DNA of 64,000 nt from Icerya purchasi (lineage: Eukaryota; Arthropoda; Insecta; Hemiptera; Monophlebidae). A program made the position numbers and the translations under genes. The stretch lies in NCBI GenBank assembly GCA_039619475.1, contig CM077115.1, positions 511,892,815 to 511,956,814 of the forward strand, given 5' to 3'. Positions within the stretch are counted from its first letter, which is position 1, and each line of letters starts with the position of its first letter. Shown here in pieces: positions 14,001-24,719 of the stretch. Under the pieces are notes generated by a model. The model was not told where the DNA came from and ran no database searches. It worked only from the letters and a program-made list of their open reading frames with translations.

Positions 14001-17000
14001 CACCATTTTTTAGTTGAAATTTCCACCCTTTTCTCCAAAACTCCACATTTGTCGAATTTTAATATTTCGACATAATTCTACGTCATTGTACAGCAAATAT
14101 CTTCAAATTGAAGGATTTCTTTTTTTTTTTTTAGACACTCTCACGGCGACAATCACTGTAACAGTGAAACAATTTCTTTTCTTTTTTTTGGAGTTCTTGG
14201 AAAAATTGCAAACGTCGCTTGTTTTTCAATATTTTTACACGAAAAAAAAAAAAACTGTAATTACAACGTCAAAGTTTAAAATTTTTAAATGCAATTCTTT
14301 GAAGAAAAAAAATTCTGAAAATCACTTAATTTTTAAGCGGTCACACTAGGGACATCCCTTAAATTATTACACTGCCATAATATTACCCTTTATTACTTCA
14401 AGATTTTACCATTCTGATGGCATCTAACAATCCTAATTTATTAAAATGTGTCAACTGTAAAAGGCATCACGTTGCAAACCCCAGCGACTGTACTTCATTC
14501 CAACGCAACCTAAGATCCACAGTCAACAAAAAAACCGTAAGTAATATTGCACGTTCATCAGTAACGCACAATACCACTTCTCTCTGCACCGTGTTAGAAA
14601 GGAATATAACAGTTACCAAGCGAAGTTGATTCTACGGCTTCATCACGGCAGTCCTTAACGAACTCAAACATTCACAATAACGATAGCTCGGAATTGATTT
14701 TTTTACTTTCAAATTAATTAAAAAAGTTCATTTAGGTAAAGTTATCAGCATTTATTCGTAAGGTTAGGTTAAACAATAATTTAGACTTAAACACAAAGAT
14801 GATAATTATATTAAAAACCATCTTAGATTTTTATCAGTGAATAATTTTAACAGTATTAATTTGTTTGTTGGAATTGTAATTCTATATTAAATAAATAGTA
14901 TGAATAAATTCATTTATGATGAATAATATGATATATATATGATATTAATTGTCTTAGCTTGAAGAATAGAAATTAATTAACAAGGCCCTATAAATCGTAT
15001 AGCCCGGAAAGTTCATCATCCATCCGCTGTTTAATTCAGTTTCAGACTAAATTAAACAGCGGATGGATGATGAACTTTCCGGGCTATATGATTTATAGGG
15101 CCTTGTTAATTAATTTCTATTCTTCACCCATTACGCTCGCAAACCGTCAGAATTTCGTATGCAACATTAATTCGCTACTTCCAAGCAAGCTACCATCAAT
15201 AATAATATCTATTTATACACAACATATAAGCCACCAAATAATAATAGACGACTTCTAATGATATCACATCTTTAATGAACAATAATGGAAAAATTATCTT
15301 GCAAGACAATTTCAACGCAAAAAATAAAATATGGAACTGTTTCAATAATAAATTTGCTGGCAACACATTTTACAGTTTATCTGTACAAAACAGCCTGAAT
15401 TCTTTTGGCCTTCGTGAAATTTTTTTATAATTTCAAGTAATAAACACAGCGCAATAGATTTCGTAGTGGCTAAGAATGTTTATAATGTTACCCCTCCTAT
15501 TTCTATCAGTGAGTCATCATAACCTCGTATTCTGTTCTCTTAAAGATCACGATTTCATTTTTCTAAACGCGTATACTTTAACTATCAACAGACCAACCGA
15601 GAAACACCTAAACATAAAGCCCCCCAAATCCATTCTACTCTTCGTACATTCTTTAAAGCTCATTCTATACCATAGCAACGCAATGGCGTTACTCTGGTCG
15701 AAATACATTGCATTCTCAAATCACTCGGTAAAAGGTTCGATAATATCCCCAATTTAGTTTCAAAAAATCTTCCATGGTCAACCATAACTGGAATTAACTT
15801 CCCTAGTAAATACTATGTTTAAATGTAATAATTCAGAATTATCTGCTGAAAATAAACTACTAGTTTATAATCAGATTTCAAAGCCAGTTTGGCGTTACAG
15901 CTGTCCGCTATGGGGCTGTTCTAAAAAGAGTAACATAGCAATCATACAACGGATCCGAAACAAAATCCTCCGGATGGTTTTAAACGCCCCATGGTACATT
16001 ACCAACTTAACACTTCACAAAGACCTCGGAATAAAGTTTGTTCAAGAAGTAATATTCGACAACGCAAAGAAGTATGCCTATAGATTAGAAACGCACCCGA
16101 ACAACATGGCAATTGCGTTACTGGACAATTCACTAGAAGTTCGGTGGCTTGATAGAATCAAATCGATGGATTTAGTCTAAGATAAAAGTTCTAATAAAAC
16201 TTCCTTTTTAGCATCTACCGCTGGATAGGCTGCTACTCAAGCTATGTACGCAAGATGTTAAAAATAATTTCTAAATAGCTATCATCAGCTAGGTGCAATT
16301 TAGCTATTAAAGAATTAAAAAAAAAAAAAAAAAATGTGATAATTTCTGCTACAATAGAAAACTTGCAAAATTAGTGCGCTTTTTAAATCTGAGAATGAGC
16401 CTTCATGCACTGACAACATCCATTAGCCCTCTCAGCAATTAAAGTAGAGTTGTTGAAAAAATTATATAAATTACCTTACGCCACATATTGATAGCTTTGA
16501 TATCACCTCATCGGAGCAATTCAGGTTTACACATTCTGCAGTGCAGAAAATTACTAGAATTGGAGAATTTATAGCCCAAAACTTTAATTTAATAAACATA
16601 CAGGCACACAATATTGCTTGATGTGGCCAAAACGCTTGATACTATTCAGCATAATGAAATATTTTATGAAATAATTAAATCCGAATTCATTGTTTACCTA
16701 ATTAAATTAGTCAAAAGCTACTTAAGCAAAGAACATTTGGAGTTCATATTTCTGATAGCTCTTCGTCATTTAAAACTTGTCTAATGTTCCGTAGGGCAGC
16801 GTGCTAGAGCTAATTTTATTTCATATATTTTTTCAATATTTTCCTGCATCGTTAAGTATTAAAACAGCTCTCTATACACACTATGCTACTTTTTACTGTA
16901 GTTTATATAGGCCGAACGCAATTACTAACAAGTCCCGATCTAAAATTGACCGTGTACTTTGCTTTTTTAAAAAATGGTGCCGTTCTGTAAACCGTGGTAA

Positions 17001-20000
17001 ATCTGAAGCCATCTAATTCTCTCGGAAGTGTCCGCCGACCCTTAAACAAGTACACGTTCAAGGTACTGGCATCCCTCAGTCCAATCAAGTCACCATCTTG
17101 ACGTTGTACTAGGTAAAAGACCAAATTTGAATAAGTATATTAATCGCATCTTTATCAAAAACAAATCGTGCCATCTGATTTATTTCATGTTTCATCGCGG
17201 ATCGTTCTTAAATGCTCGTAATAAATTAACAAAACCCTTATTAGACATGCGCTCTAACGCGCAGCATAAAAAATTACAGATTTTACAAAACACATGCGTC
17301 AAGTGCATAGTAAACGCACCTCGCCATACCACAATTTCATAAGTTCACGATGCTTTCAAATTTCCACACCTTCGAAATTACATTCTGTTAATAGTAAAAA
17401 GATTCTTTGAAACCCGCTCATCAGATAGAGGTCTACTTATTAATAATACCGGAACCTTATGATTCCCGGCGACTTCATTTCATGTATTCAAAATATAAAC
17501 ATACGCACATAAAACATCACATTACATAATTTATTGCTAACTCATCGAAAGCCAATTTCATATTATTTAATCATTTTTGACTTGTAGATTTTTTTATTTC
17601 AGTGTTTTCTTCGCAGCCTGCAACATTTGCTAAGCAATAAACAGTAATTATATTCTTTTTTAAATACTGTTCGTGTGGCAAGGCAACTCATCTATTTGCT
17701 AGTACAACTGCTTAACGCTCTTGTTTATATATGTAATTATTTAATGCAAATAGACACTTTTTTTTACTACTTCACCGTGATTTGTTTAATTATTAGTGCA
17801 GCATAACTTTACTTGCACTAGTTCTGTTCAAATTAGAATTAATGCTAATACTTAAACAAACATAATCACGGAAAACAAATTGCTATTTCGATAAATGCGA
17901 GATCTGGTCGTAGAATTTACCAAAGTAAATTTTCGAAACGGATATAATAAAAAATTAGAAAGTTTAAGATCAATACGAAAGAGCGTATTTTTTTTTTTTT
18001 AAATTGAGGTTCATAAATAAAACATAAACTTCAAGACCGCTTTTAACCAAAATGGAACATTACACGGTGAAACAGTTTAGAACGAAACATTCAATATTAA
18101 CTCTTAAACTAATGAAGTATTGCAAAAATGGTTCAATCATGACAGTTTGTTTTTATATAATGACAGAATTATTACGATATTATTTAGAAATATAAATACT
18201 TCATTAATACTGCATTATAAATGTTGGTTAAACTAAAAACGTTTATCAGCAACTGGGAAGGCCACGAATGTAGAACGCATGAAATTTAAGGATGGAAAGT
18301 TCACAAATGTAAATTTTAAAATAGTACAGAACACGCAAGCGGTATTTGAAAGAAATATTTAAAAACAACATTTCGTGAAAACTACTCTCTTTGTCGCAAA
18401 AAATGTTTAGACCTCTTAAAATAATAGAAATTATGCGAAATTGAAAGAAGAAATATTGTTAAAATGAAAAAAACAAAATCTGCCACCGCAGCAGCAGAAT
18501 TACAATTTTTAAAATGGCATCATTGGCCATTAAAATGCGTTTCTCAATTAGTGGACCGGTCTTTTTCCACACATATGCCATGGTATGGATACAGTCACTA
18601 ATTATTGAATTTTTTGGGATTGAGCAAAAGCAAATTATACATATCATCGGTGATAATGAAGATAATAAATATAAAAATAAATTACAAAGGGTATATACAT
18701 ATATACTGTATACTTCTAGACATGTTTAGGGTTAAAAAAAAATATACGAGCTATAAATCATGCAAAGCATTAGATTCCGCAAAATTTTGCGTTTGTAGCA
18801 AAATAACTATAAAAAAGAGGCTATATTACAAAATTCCCCTAAAATATATATGTATGTATATGTAAAATTTTGGGACGATTATTTTATTTTTTTTTATAAT
18901 CATAAAATGATAATATTTAAGGAACATAACTATACTTTAAAATATTTTAAATAACGTTACTTTTGGATTACACATTTCTTCCAGCGCTATTCGTTCATAA
19001 CATTCCAAAATATACTTCGCCGCTAGCGTGTCTATCGAATTTTCTGATCGAAGTTGGTTTATGTGACTGAAAACCTCCATAAAACATTGTGAAACCAAGT
19101 TCTACATACAAAAAATATTTTAAATTTACAATTTATTATTATTAATTTTTAAAATCGCTTATAACTAATCGTACAATATTACAAAAAATTACAATAACTA
19201 ATTTTGTTTATATTTTGAATTGTCTCATTAGGAAATTTTATATTTTTGTTATGAATTCAGTATTTTTCAATTAACGTCACATATTTGCACACGGGCACAT
19301 ACAAAAAAAACAAAACATTAAACTCTAAAATCTGCTTTTTTAGCTCTTTATATAATGATTAAGCACGAAAACAAAAAATTCATTTAGTTACAGCAGAGAG
19401 TAGTAACAAAATGATTTAAAACCTACTTTAATATCACGGGCTGTATAACAATAATCCGAAGGAAATAATTTCGAAGTCATTTCCAAACGGTAAATATTTT
19501 TTTCCGAGTCCGGAACAGTCGATTCTAAATCGTACCATTTTACTCCCAAAAAGGAACTAACTACCAATCGTATTATATCGCTGTCTTCATTTTTAGGCCG
19601 TGTTCGAACCTGGAAAAAAAATTTAAACAATTAAATTGGTTTTTTGTCAAATACCTATAGAATGATTATTAACGACTACAAAAAATGCGCGTAAAACATT
19701 CACTCGAAACACTCGATTAATTAAAATATACGTTATTAAATTTTACAATTTACTAACAGCGGATGCAACATCTTCCATATCTCTATGTTCTTCAATATCC
19801 ATATTTTCACAACCCGAATCCGTACCACTTGTTTCCTTTATCGGATCTATTTCCATTATCGGATTGTCTACTTCATTTTTCGATAATTTAACTGATGTAT
19901 TGCTTACTAACGAAAGAAGAAAAAAATATACATCAGTCTGACTGTACAAATACAAAAAATTTATAAATCAGTTTATAGCCTATTGGTTAATTCCATATTT

Positions 20001-20390
20001 ACAATTACGAAATGAGATAAGGGATAAACGTTTTAATTAGAACTTAATTTTGTGCGATTAAAAATACATACTCTATTAGAATAGCAATTACCTTCAACAA
20101 AGGCGAAAGATTTAATGGACTCCGACTCAGCAACGTTCATACTATCAGAAACTGCGTTAGAAACATTTGCTTCTGACATTGAGCCTGCTAATTTTGCTAA
20201 ACGTTTTCTTCTTATCTATAATATAGTAAATGTAAAGAAAAAAAATTAAAATACAGTATATTTTATAACTCTCTTTTTCTTTTTTGGAAATAGTTTGTGT
20301 TATTCGAACAAATTAACGCATTTAAAGAAAAAAAATGACAATTACTATCGTTTATAAAGTATTCCATAAACTTACTTCTTCGGGATCCAT
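2254..20390 (-). CDS. UBE4B: Ubiquitin conjugation factor E4 B (UBE4B/Ufd2), N-terminal part, spliced, runs off left edge
   Basis: Eight exons join in frame into 396 codons: 20376-20390, 20092-20215, 19758-19906, 19427-19609, 18961-19101, 11122-11337, 10564-10725 and 2254-2451. All have GT donors and AG acceptors; the exon 3 donor (gttagt) is the weakest. Exon 1 encodes only MDPEE; exon 2 begins IRRKRLAKLAG, the conserved UBE4B N-terminus. Later blocks match the family in order: an SGCENMDIEE acidic motif, YILECYERIALEE, SLPRGFLGELM, FSPVLQCL, and an AGREISITSFLGPF to EDDINVADDKYF block at the start of the Ufd2 core. The family extends polyubiquitin chains on substrates, working with Cdc48/p97 in yeast. 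The rest of the core and the C-terminal U-box are not in the window; I found no ninth exon in 1-2253. Introns 5 and 7 are 7.6 and 8.1 kb and full of transposons. Identification is by remembered family motifs. Confidence 0.9.
4075..4128. repeat. Compound (TA)n-(GATA)n-(GA)n microsatellite
   Basis: Alternating TA changes to gatagatagata and then gagagagaga within about 50 bp, inside UBE4B intron 7. Confidence 0.85.
4240..4925. repeat. Diverged tandem repeat, period about 286 bp
   Basis: A motif of the form aataatcac-n-ctacag-n-cgaaacc recurs at about 4322, 4608 and 4894. Each copy is preceded by tttttaggaaa or a similar string. Copies 1 and 2 are followed by matching atttacaccrg, atgtcaaatrag and ttttgaaaa blocks. 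Copies are clearly degenerate. It could be satellite-like DNA or part of an unrecognised element. Confidence 0.6.
5293..5825 (-). mobile_element. Internally deleted mariner-like element
   Basis: The ends carry imperfect inverted repeats: gaggaacgatcaataagt at the left, and at the right the complement of gagggaggatcaataagt. Both are flanked by TA, the usual mariner target duplication. The minus strand between them encodes a frameshifted mariner helix-turn-helix region: FLWAKNHNPTEIHRHKYV, then FEEGRDYVEDEARS, QPSTSHIDANVKRV and a short piece near the catalytic domain. The DDE/D domain is missing, so it is non-autonomous. It sits in UBE4B intron 7. Confidence 0.75.
6470..7545 (-). mobile_element. 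Decayed RTE-like LINE reverse transcriptase fragment
   Basis: Reading the minus strand from about 7520 downwards gives reverse transcriptase text broken by stops: IKMMTALYTNNKAYIRID, then KKGVR-stop-GYILSPLLF (motif B), CADDTVLLATLE (catalytic ADD, motif C) and GLKLNRSKC. The C-terminal part follows with VARFGHVIRRDSIEKL and a MRAVENREAW block typical of the RTE-type tail. No intact ORF remains. Open frames on the plus strand here are shadows. Confidence 0.8.
7546..10182. other. UBE4B intron 7, no gene recognised
   Basis: AT-rich filler with (TA)n at about 7653-7676, an A-run at about 7990-8012 and a 30-bp A-run at about 9641-9670. The last two could be old retrotransposon tails, but no body was recognised next to them. 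A 90-codon minus ORF at 9264-9536 has no recognised motif. Confidence 0.4.
10183..10535. mobile_element. Putative hAT-like MITE
   Basis: Left end cagtggcggattcaagc and right end gctaaattcgccacta are inverted repeats with roughly 13 of 16 matches; the CAGTGGCGGATT start is typical of hAT families. Length is about 350 bp and the interior is non-coding. A clean 8-bp target duplication was not found, so the borders are approximate. It lies beside UBE4B exon 7. Confidence 0.5.
11043..11089. repeat. (TA)n microsatellite
   Basis: Pure TA alternation just downstream of UBE4B exon 6, in intron 6. Confidence 0.9.
11338..12930. other. UBE4B intron 5, proximal part, no gene recognised
   Basis: Nothing identifiable. 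A 76-codon plus ORF at 12213-12443 and two minus ORFs at 12504-12943 show no motif I recognise. Confidence 0.35.
12931..13778 (-). mobile_element. Internally deleted mariner element with TIRs and TA duplication
   Basis: The ends are inverted repeats, cgaggtgtgacaattgt and the complement of caaggcgtgacaattgt. The similarity continues inward to cgtagaatt. TA flanks both sides (12929-12930 and 13779-13780). The minus strand encodes the N-terminus (EERIVIKFLAKRGVKP, a stop, then VFKWAKRFKDGRESVVDD and SPSTAKTEANVKR). It then jumps directly to the C-terminal catalytic part (GWVLHHDNAPTHSS, PYSPDLASCDFHLFPQL). About 150 residues, including the first catalytic Asp, are missing. A 17-bp C-run at 13081-13097 interrupts the C-terminus. 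Confidence 0.88.
13779..14416. other. UBE4B intron sequence, no gene recognised
   Basis: AT-rich, with several T- and A-runs. A 111-codon plus ORF at 14014-14349 is low-complexity Phe/Lys/Thr text and is not believed. Confidence 0.35.
14417..16334 (+). mobile_element. Decayed Jockey-type LINE with 3' A-tail
   Basis: Pieces appear in the order of a Jockey-clade element. An ORF1 zinc knuckle (CVNCKRHHVANPSDCTSF) is at about 14450. Endonuclease pieces follow at 15160-15480: ITLANRQNFVCNINSLLP, DNFNAKNKIWNC and SAIDFVVAKN. The reverse transcriptase C-terminus is at 15815-16180: AENKLLVYNQISKPVWRYS, LWGCSKKSNIAIIQRI, NKILRMVLNAPWYI and TLHKDLGI. Most of the catalytic RT is deleted. The element ends at an A-run at 16317-16334, the expected 3' tail. 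It lies antisense in UBE4B intron 5. Confidence 0.82.
14961..15125. repeat. Near-perfect palindrome, 75-bp arms, 15-bp loop
   Basis: Arm 14961-15035 is the reverse complement of 15051-15125 with one mismatch in 75. The loop is 15036-15050. It sits inside the Jockey remnant, where ORF2 sequence should begin, so it looks like an inverted duplication of element sequence. Confidence 0.95.
16380..17450 (+). mobile_element. Second decayed Jockey-like RT fragment
   Basis: Starts just after the A-tail of the previous copy. Interrupted RT text is visible: LLDVAKTLDTIQHNEIFYEI (motif A region) and YLIKLVKSYLSK. A reading near 16990 gives NRGKSEAI, then FSRKCPPTLKQV in a shifted frame. The C-terminal thumb at 17210-17340 reads RNKLTKPLLDMRSNAQHKKL and LQNTCVKCIVNAPRH. 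Many stops and frameshifts. Confidence 0.72.
17451..18960. other. UBE4B intron 5, distal part, no gene recognised
   Basis: AT-rich sequence with no recognised protein. Open frames at 18459-18865 have no motif and overlap one another on both strands. Confidence 0.35.
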
Positions 20391-21078
20391 GGTATTTATA
20401 ACGAATAAGTGAACACTATTAAATAATGAGATCACAAAAACCCTTAATAGTGATGCATTCACTTCAGTTAACTGCACATAAGAACACAACAAAAAAAAAA
20501 AAAAAAAAAAAAAAACTAAAAGAAGAACAATAAATACCAAAAATCGACTTCTGCAATTATGCTATAATAAGATGACATGCAGCAAAATTATACAAAAAAT
20601 AAATATTGCAATTGTTCATTTCTGTAAACTTTCCATAGACTATTACGAATTAAACAAAATGAAAAAAAAAATCAAATAGATGCGCACAAATGATTATTGT
20701 CTATTTCATTTATAAACATTTAACTACTGAAACGACAATGATCTTTCAAAGAATATGCTACATTTACAATTTAAAAATATGAAAAAAGTAAATATATATT
20801 TTTTGCAAATTGTACACTTCTGGAAAATAAATGATAATAAATAGAATAATTTATTTTCTAATTAAATGTTGCAAGTTATGTTTAAAAAACAAAAAAAAAA
20901 AAAAAACCCTAGATATTATTGGGAGAAAAAATTAAATTACAACGTATCGATTAGTGTAAATGCGATTATTATTCGATGTATCGAACTTAATAATATAAAT
21001 TGATTTTAATCATGAAATTTTGCGGTGAAGTGATTTTGTAGTGTATGTTTTAATTGTGTTAAATAGCAGTCTATCAAG
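20391..21078. promoter_or_regulatory. Head-to-head intergenic region of UBE4B and RPF1, probable bidirectional promoter
   Basis: Only 688 bp separate the start codons of the two divergent genes, so their promoters must lie here or overlap. There is a long A-run at about 20489-20515 and another at about 20890-20905. Near the RPF1 side, tatcgat at about 20945 and gtatcgaa at about 20980 resemble the DRE motif (TATCGATA) used by housekeeping promoters in insects. No clear TATA box was assigned. Promoter function is inferred from gene arrangement. Confidence 0.45.
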
Positions 21079-21960
21079 ATGAATAGTTCAAAAACAAAAC
21101 ATGCGTCGAGGAGAGAACGTCAAAAATCAGTTCAAGTGAATAAAAAAGCGAAAAGGGAACGACAAAAACAACGGAAAATTACTGGTGAAAAAGCTCCGCC
21201 GCCGAAAACAATCGAGTCAACTAGAGAACCGGATTCCACGATTATAAGTAACGAAACGTCCGAAGACGTTCGAACGGAGATTGCTGCAGATTTAGATACG
21301 GACGAGCTGAGTAGTTATTATTCGTGCGAATATGAACCGAAGGTATTGATTACATTTTCTGAAAAACCGATTAAACGCTCTAGAGCTTTTGCGTCACAGC
21401 TTTGTAAAGTGATACCAAACTGTACTAAATTACCGAGGAATAATTCTTCGATTAAAACTTTAGTTACTCAGTGTATCAAAAGGAAATTTACCGACATATT
21501 AGTTATAAATGAAGACAGATTTGAGCCGAACGGTTTGTTATTAATTCATTTACCGGACGGTCCGACCGCGTACTTTCGTTTAAGCAATGTTCGTACAAGC
21601 ACTAAGAAGCAAGTACGAGAAATGACTGTACATAAACCGGAAGTAATATTAAATAATTTCAACACTCGATTAGGGCAAACTGTAGGCCGAATGCTGGGAG
21701 CGATATTTCATTACAGGCCGGACTTTAAAGGAAGACATGCTGTTACATTTCATAATCAGCGTGATTATATATTTTTTCGGCATCACCGGTATCAATTTAT
21801 CAAAGGTGAACCGGCTTTGAGAGAACTGGGACCGCAATTTACGTTAAAATTACAATCATTACAACGTGGAACGTTTGATTCCAAATGCGGAGAATACGAA
21901 TTTACTATGGTTGGCAAAAGGCACGAATTAGAAACTAGCAGAAGAAGGTTTTTTTTATAA
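21079..21960 (+). CDS. RPF1: Ribosome production factor 1 (Brix domain), single exon
   Basis: Intact 293-residue ORF. Residues 1-50 are basic and rich in Lys, Arg and Gln, ending in the GEKAPPPKT segment conserved in RPF1. The Brix domain runs from about residue 88 to the C-terminus. It starts at KVLITFSEKP and includes DILVINEDR, PNGLLLIHLPDGPTAYFR, the GRHAVTFHNQRDYIFFRHHR core, GPQFTLKLQSLQRGTFDSK and the terminal TSRRRFFL. Yeast and human RPF1 act in the nucleolus in 27S pre-rRNA processing and 60S subunit assembly. The start is fixed by an in-frame TAG 15 bp upstream of the ATG. The protein is shorter at the N-terminus than human RPF1 (about 349 residues), which has an extra poorly conserved leader. 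No intron is needed, unlike the neighbouring genes. Confidence 0.95.
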   Translation: MNSSKTKHASRRERQKSVQVNKKAKRERQKQRKITGEKAPPPKTIESTREPDSTIISNETSEDVRTEIAADLDTDELSSYYSCEYEPKVLITFSEKPIKRSRAFASQLCKVIPNCTKLPRNNSSIKTLVTQCIKRKFTDILVINEDRFEPNGLLLIHLPDGPTAYFRLSNVRTSTKKQVREMTVHKPEVILNNFNTRLGQTVGRMLGAIFHYRPDFKGRHAVTFHNQRDYIFFRHHRYQFIKGEPALRELGPQFTLKLQSLQRGTFDSKCGEYEFTMVGKRHELETSRRRFFL

Positions 21961-23251
21961 TTTCACGTTCACGTTCTTCATGTCTACTATCGTGTATTTA
22001 CTAAATGAAGTTTTTATTTTATTTTTCTGTTAATATTAAATCTTCCTTTCTTTTTTCAAGCTTATATATCTTCGATTTTGCTAAATCATTTTTCCACTAC
22101 CGTAATAGTATTTTTCGTAATGGGCTGAATTTTAACCGTTTAGTAAGTTTTATATCAAACGTAATTTGTTTACTTTTGGCTATTTATTTCCTTGTTTCGT
22201 CTATATTGCTCTTATACTTGACGCCGCTTTTTTCCATTTTGTATTTTATTTGACATCTATCTTCCAGACTTGTTCTCTAATCAGCGTTCAGCAGCTTTCA
22301 GTGGGAACAAGAAGATGTAGAGGTAAAATATGTGCCGATAAATTAGCCGAATATTATTTTCATATTTGAAAATCTATTCGGAATAATAAATTTTGGAATA
22401 ATTCGTTAAAAATTGTAAGCAAACATTGCGTATTAATTTTTTTTTATTAATCGTTCGATGTATTTAAAAGTTTTAAATTACGATAAATATTAAACATTTG
22501 GAGCTGAAGTTTATTCCAGATTAGGTCGTGTAATTGAGAGGTTCTATAAACCACGAACGTATTCGTAAATATGTAATGATAAATTTATATTTTTATCAGG
22601 TGATTAACAAGATGTTAATAAAAATAGATAGTGTAAATTCCCGAAAAATAAATGTGATATTTATATTAAAGATTTTACTTGTAAATATAGATGCGTTAAA
22701 TACTAAACACATAAATAATACTTGTTTGTCTAACAAAGCAAGCGTCATTCAGTTTAAAAATGAATTTATAGTTTTGCCATTAAAATAACTTCATATTACA
22801 ATTTTACAATAAAATTTGCAGTGACGTATTCTGTATAATTGCTAAAAATACGGCACCCGTCCTAAAGATTTCAATTTTGCTATTATAATTGCATTAAAAA
22901 AACAAAATAATTACCGATTATTGATAGATAATCCAGTTCTAACGCGGAATATTACGTCAATAGTAAAACGTGCGTCTTTAATGCTATCTCACCTTGATAT
23001 TAACGACAGTCAACTAACAAATTAACGCAAATATATAGTAAAAAATTATCCTCGATAAACTGGAAAATAATAGCAAAAATTTTGGCATAAACAGATCTGA
23101 TATTGTACGTACTGAAATTATTGCATCCAGTGTAGCTAAATGTGCTAAATTCAGATAATCTAATTTAATTAATATTTAGTTTGCATAAATGTATATCGTT
23201 TGAGGTAAACTAGTGCAGTTGTGGGTTGGTTTGAAGCTAAATGATTGATGT
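21961..23251. other. RPF1 3' flank, no gene recognised
   Basis: T-rich then A-rich sequence. Small ORFs at 22005-22369 and 22534-22788 are low-complexity and unsupported. Confidence 0.35.
22385..22390 (+). promoter_or_regulatory. Candidate poly(A) signal for RPF1
   Basis: AATAAA about 425 bp after the RPF1 stop is the first canonical signal I see on that strand. In such AT-rich DNA it may be chance. Confidence 0.3.
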
Positions 23252-23530
23252 TTAAAATTTAAAACGTGGTTTCAAGCGTGATCTATATACTATATAGTAT
23301 ATGATTATCGCAATGTGCGGATTGTTGTCACTCCGATAATGAAGATTCTGCTCGTTAACATCAGCATTTAAATAAAATTGGTCTTTATCTGTAATCAAAA
23401 TCCAACCCAACGTGTTTTTGTCACTTTGAATGTTCTCTGTTATTACTCGGCTAAACTTTAATGTTAATATGTAATAGCGAGTGTCGCTGGGTACACAAAA
23501 TTTTGTAGGAATGACAATTTTCAAGCTGTG
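23252..23530 (-). pseudogene. Remnant of a DDE transposase
   Basis: The minus-strand reading contains KFSRVITENIQ, then WILITDKDQFYLNADVNEQN and HYRSDNNPH. This resembles the (F)SDEAHFHLNGxVNKQN..W.xxNPH stretch of insect DDE transposases that carry a DUF4817-type helix-turn-helix. One expected Asp-Glu position is changed (TDKDQF for SDEAHF). Only this piece is recognisable. Confidence 0.6.
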
Positions 23531-24465
23531 CGTGTGGAAATATTCAGATCGAGCAAGATTTTTCTCTAACGATTTTCATATGAGTTCCACATTTCAGAAA
23601 ACCCTGACTTCTCCGGGCGGCCCTAGCCTTTTTTTAAAAAAATTATTCCGATACTCTTTTTACCCGCCTACGCACTGATTTTTCCATTAGTACTAGCTTT
23701 TTAAAAACAATAGAAACTTTCGAATGAAAATCACACTCAACAGAACATAAGATTCACGGTGGTAAAAAAACGCAGACTGCACTATTACACCGTTCACTCA
23801 ATCATCGTGCTTAACTATAATGTTAAACAAAATAGGCCGCTTTAGGCAACACGGAAACGCTAGTTACACCTGACTTTATTTTTTAAGGGAAGTATGGTTT
23901 TTTTGAAATACGATACATTTTGCTGCCGTACTTATTAAACCAAAGTAATGTGTAATGTATAATAATTAAGAGCGAGGGAAAAGAATGACAGATTAGTTTT
24001 ATTATTATTAATATTAATCTTAAGTTGTTAAAGTAATAGCAATTAACGAATGAAAAATAAATAACTTTAGCACTAACCACCGGGCATTTGTGAATGGAAC
24101 TGTGCATAAATCGGTCAGGGACCAAATAGACTTTCAAGAATTCACGGCCAGAGAAGCTTAATTTCTTACGTGAACATCGTTTCCATAAAAATATTTAACG
24201 TGTTTTCTAATATTTTTTCTCCTATCTTAATCCGATTTCGTTTCTTAAATTACCATTATCGGTGCCGAAATATTTTGCATTTAATATTCGTTCAAAACAA
24301 TGGATTAAAAAATCAGTTGTCATATAAAAATTTACAAAAATATGAAACTCTTCACAATAACAGCTGTTTTATAATTTTATAACGATAATAGGTTTTTATA
24401 TTTTACAATAAAATTTTATTATTGCAATTTATTTTTGATAGAATTCTATACTAAAGTATATACTA

Positions 24466-24686
24466 CGGCAGCATAACTTCCTTTTTTTAAAATGCGCCAC
24501 TTTTTTTCTACTAAATTTTTTGAAGAAATAATAACAGAAAATCGAATTAAAACTGCAAGGGAAGAAGCATACATATTGTCCCAATGGGGGATCTAGAGTA
24601 TATTATTTCGATTTTCTGTTAATATTTCTTTAAAAAATTTAGTAGAAAAAAAGTGGCGCATTTTAAAAAAGGAAGTTATGTTGCCG
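24466..24686. repeat. Foldback MITE with about 80-bp arms
   Basis: 24466-24546 and 24607-24686 are inverted copies with only a few mismatches; a 60-bp unique spacer separates them. The right end reads gttgccgcaccctgtata and the left end tatactacggcagc, suggesting insertion into a TA-rich target. The insert is non-coding. Confidence 0.88.
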
Positions 24687-24695
24687 CACCCTGTA

Positions 24696-24719
24696 TATAT
24701 ATATATATATATATATATA
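24696..24719. repeat. (TA)n microsatellite between two elements
   Basis: TA alternation separating the foldback element from the next MITE. Confidence 0.85.
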
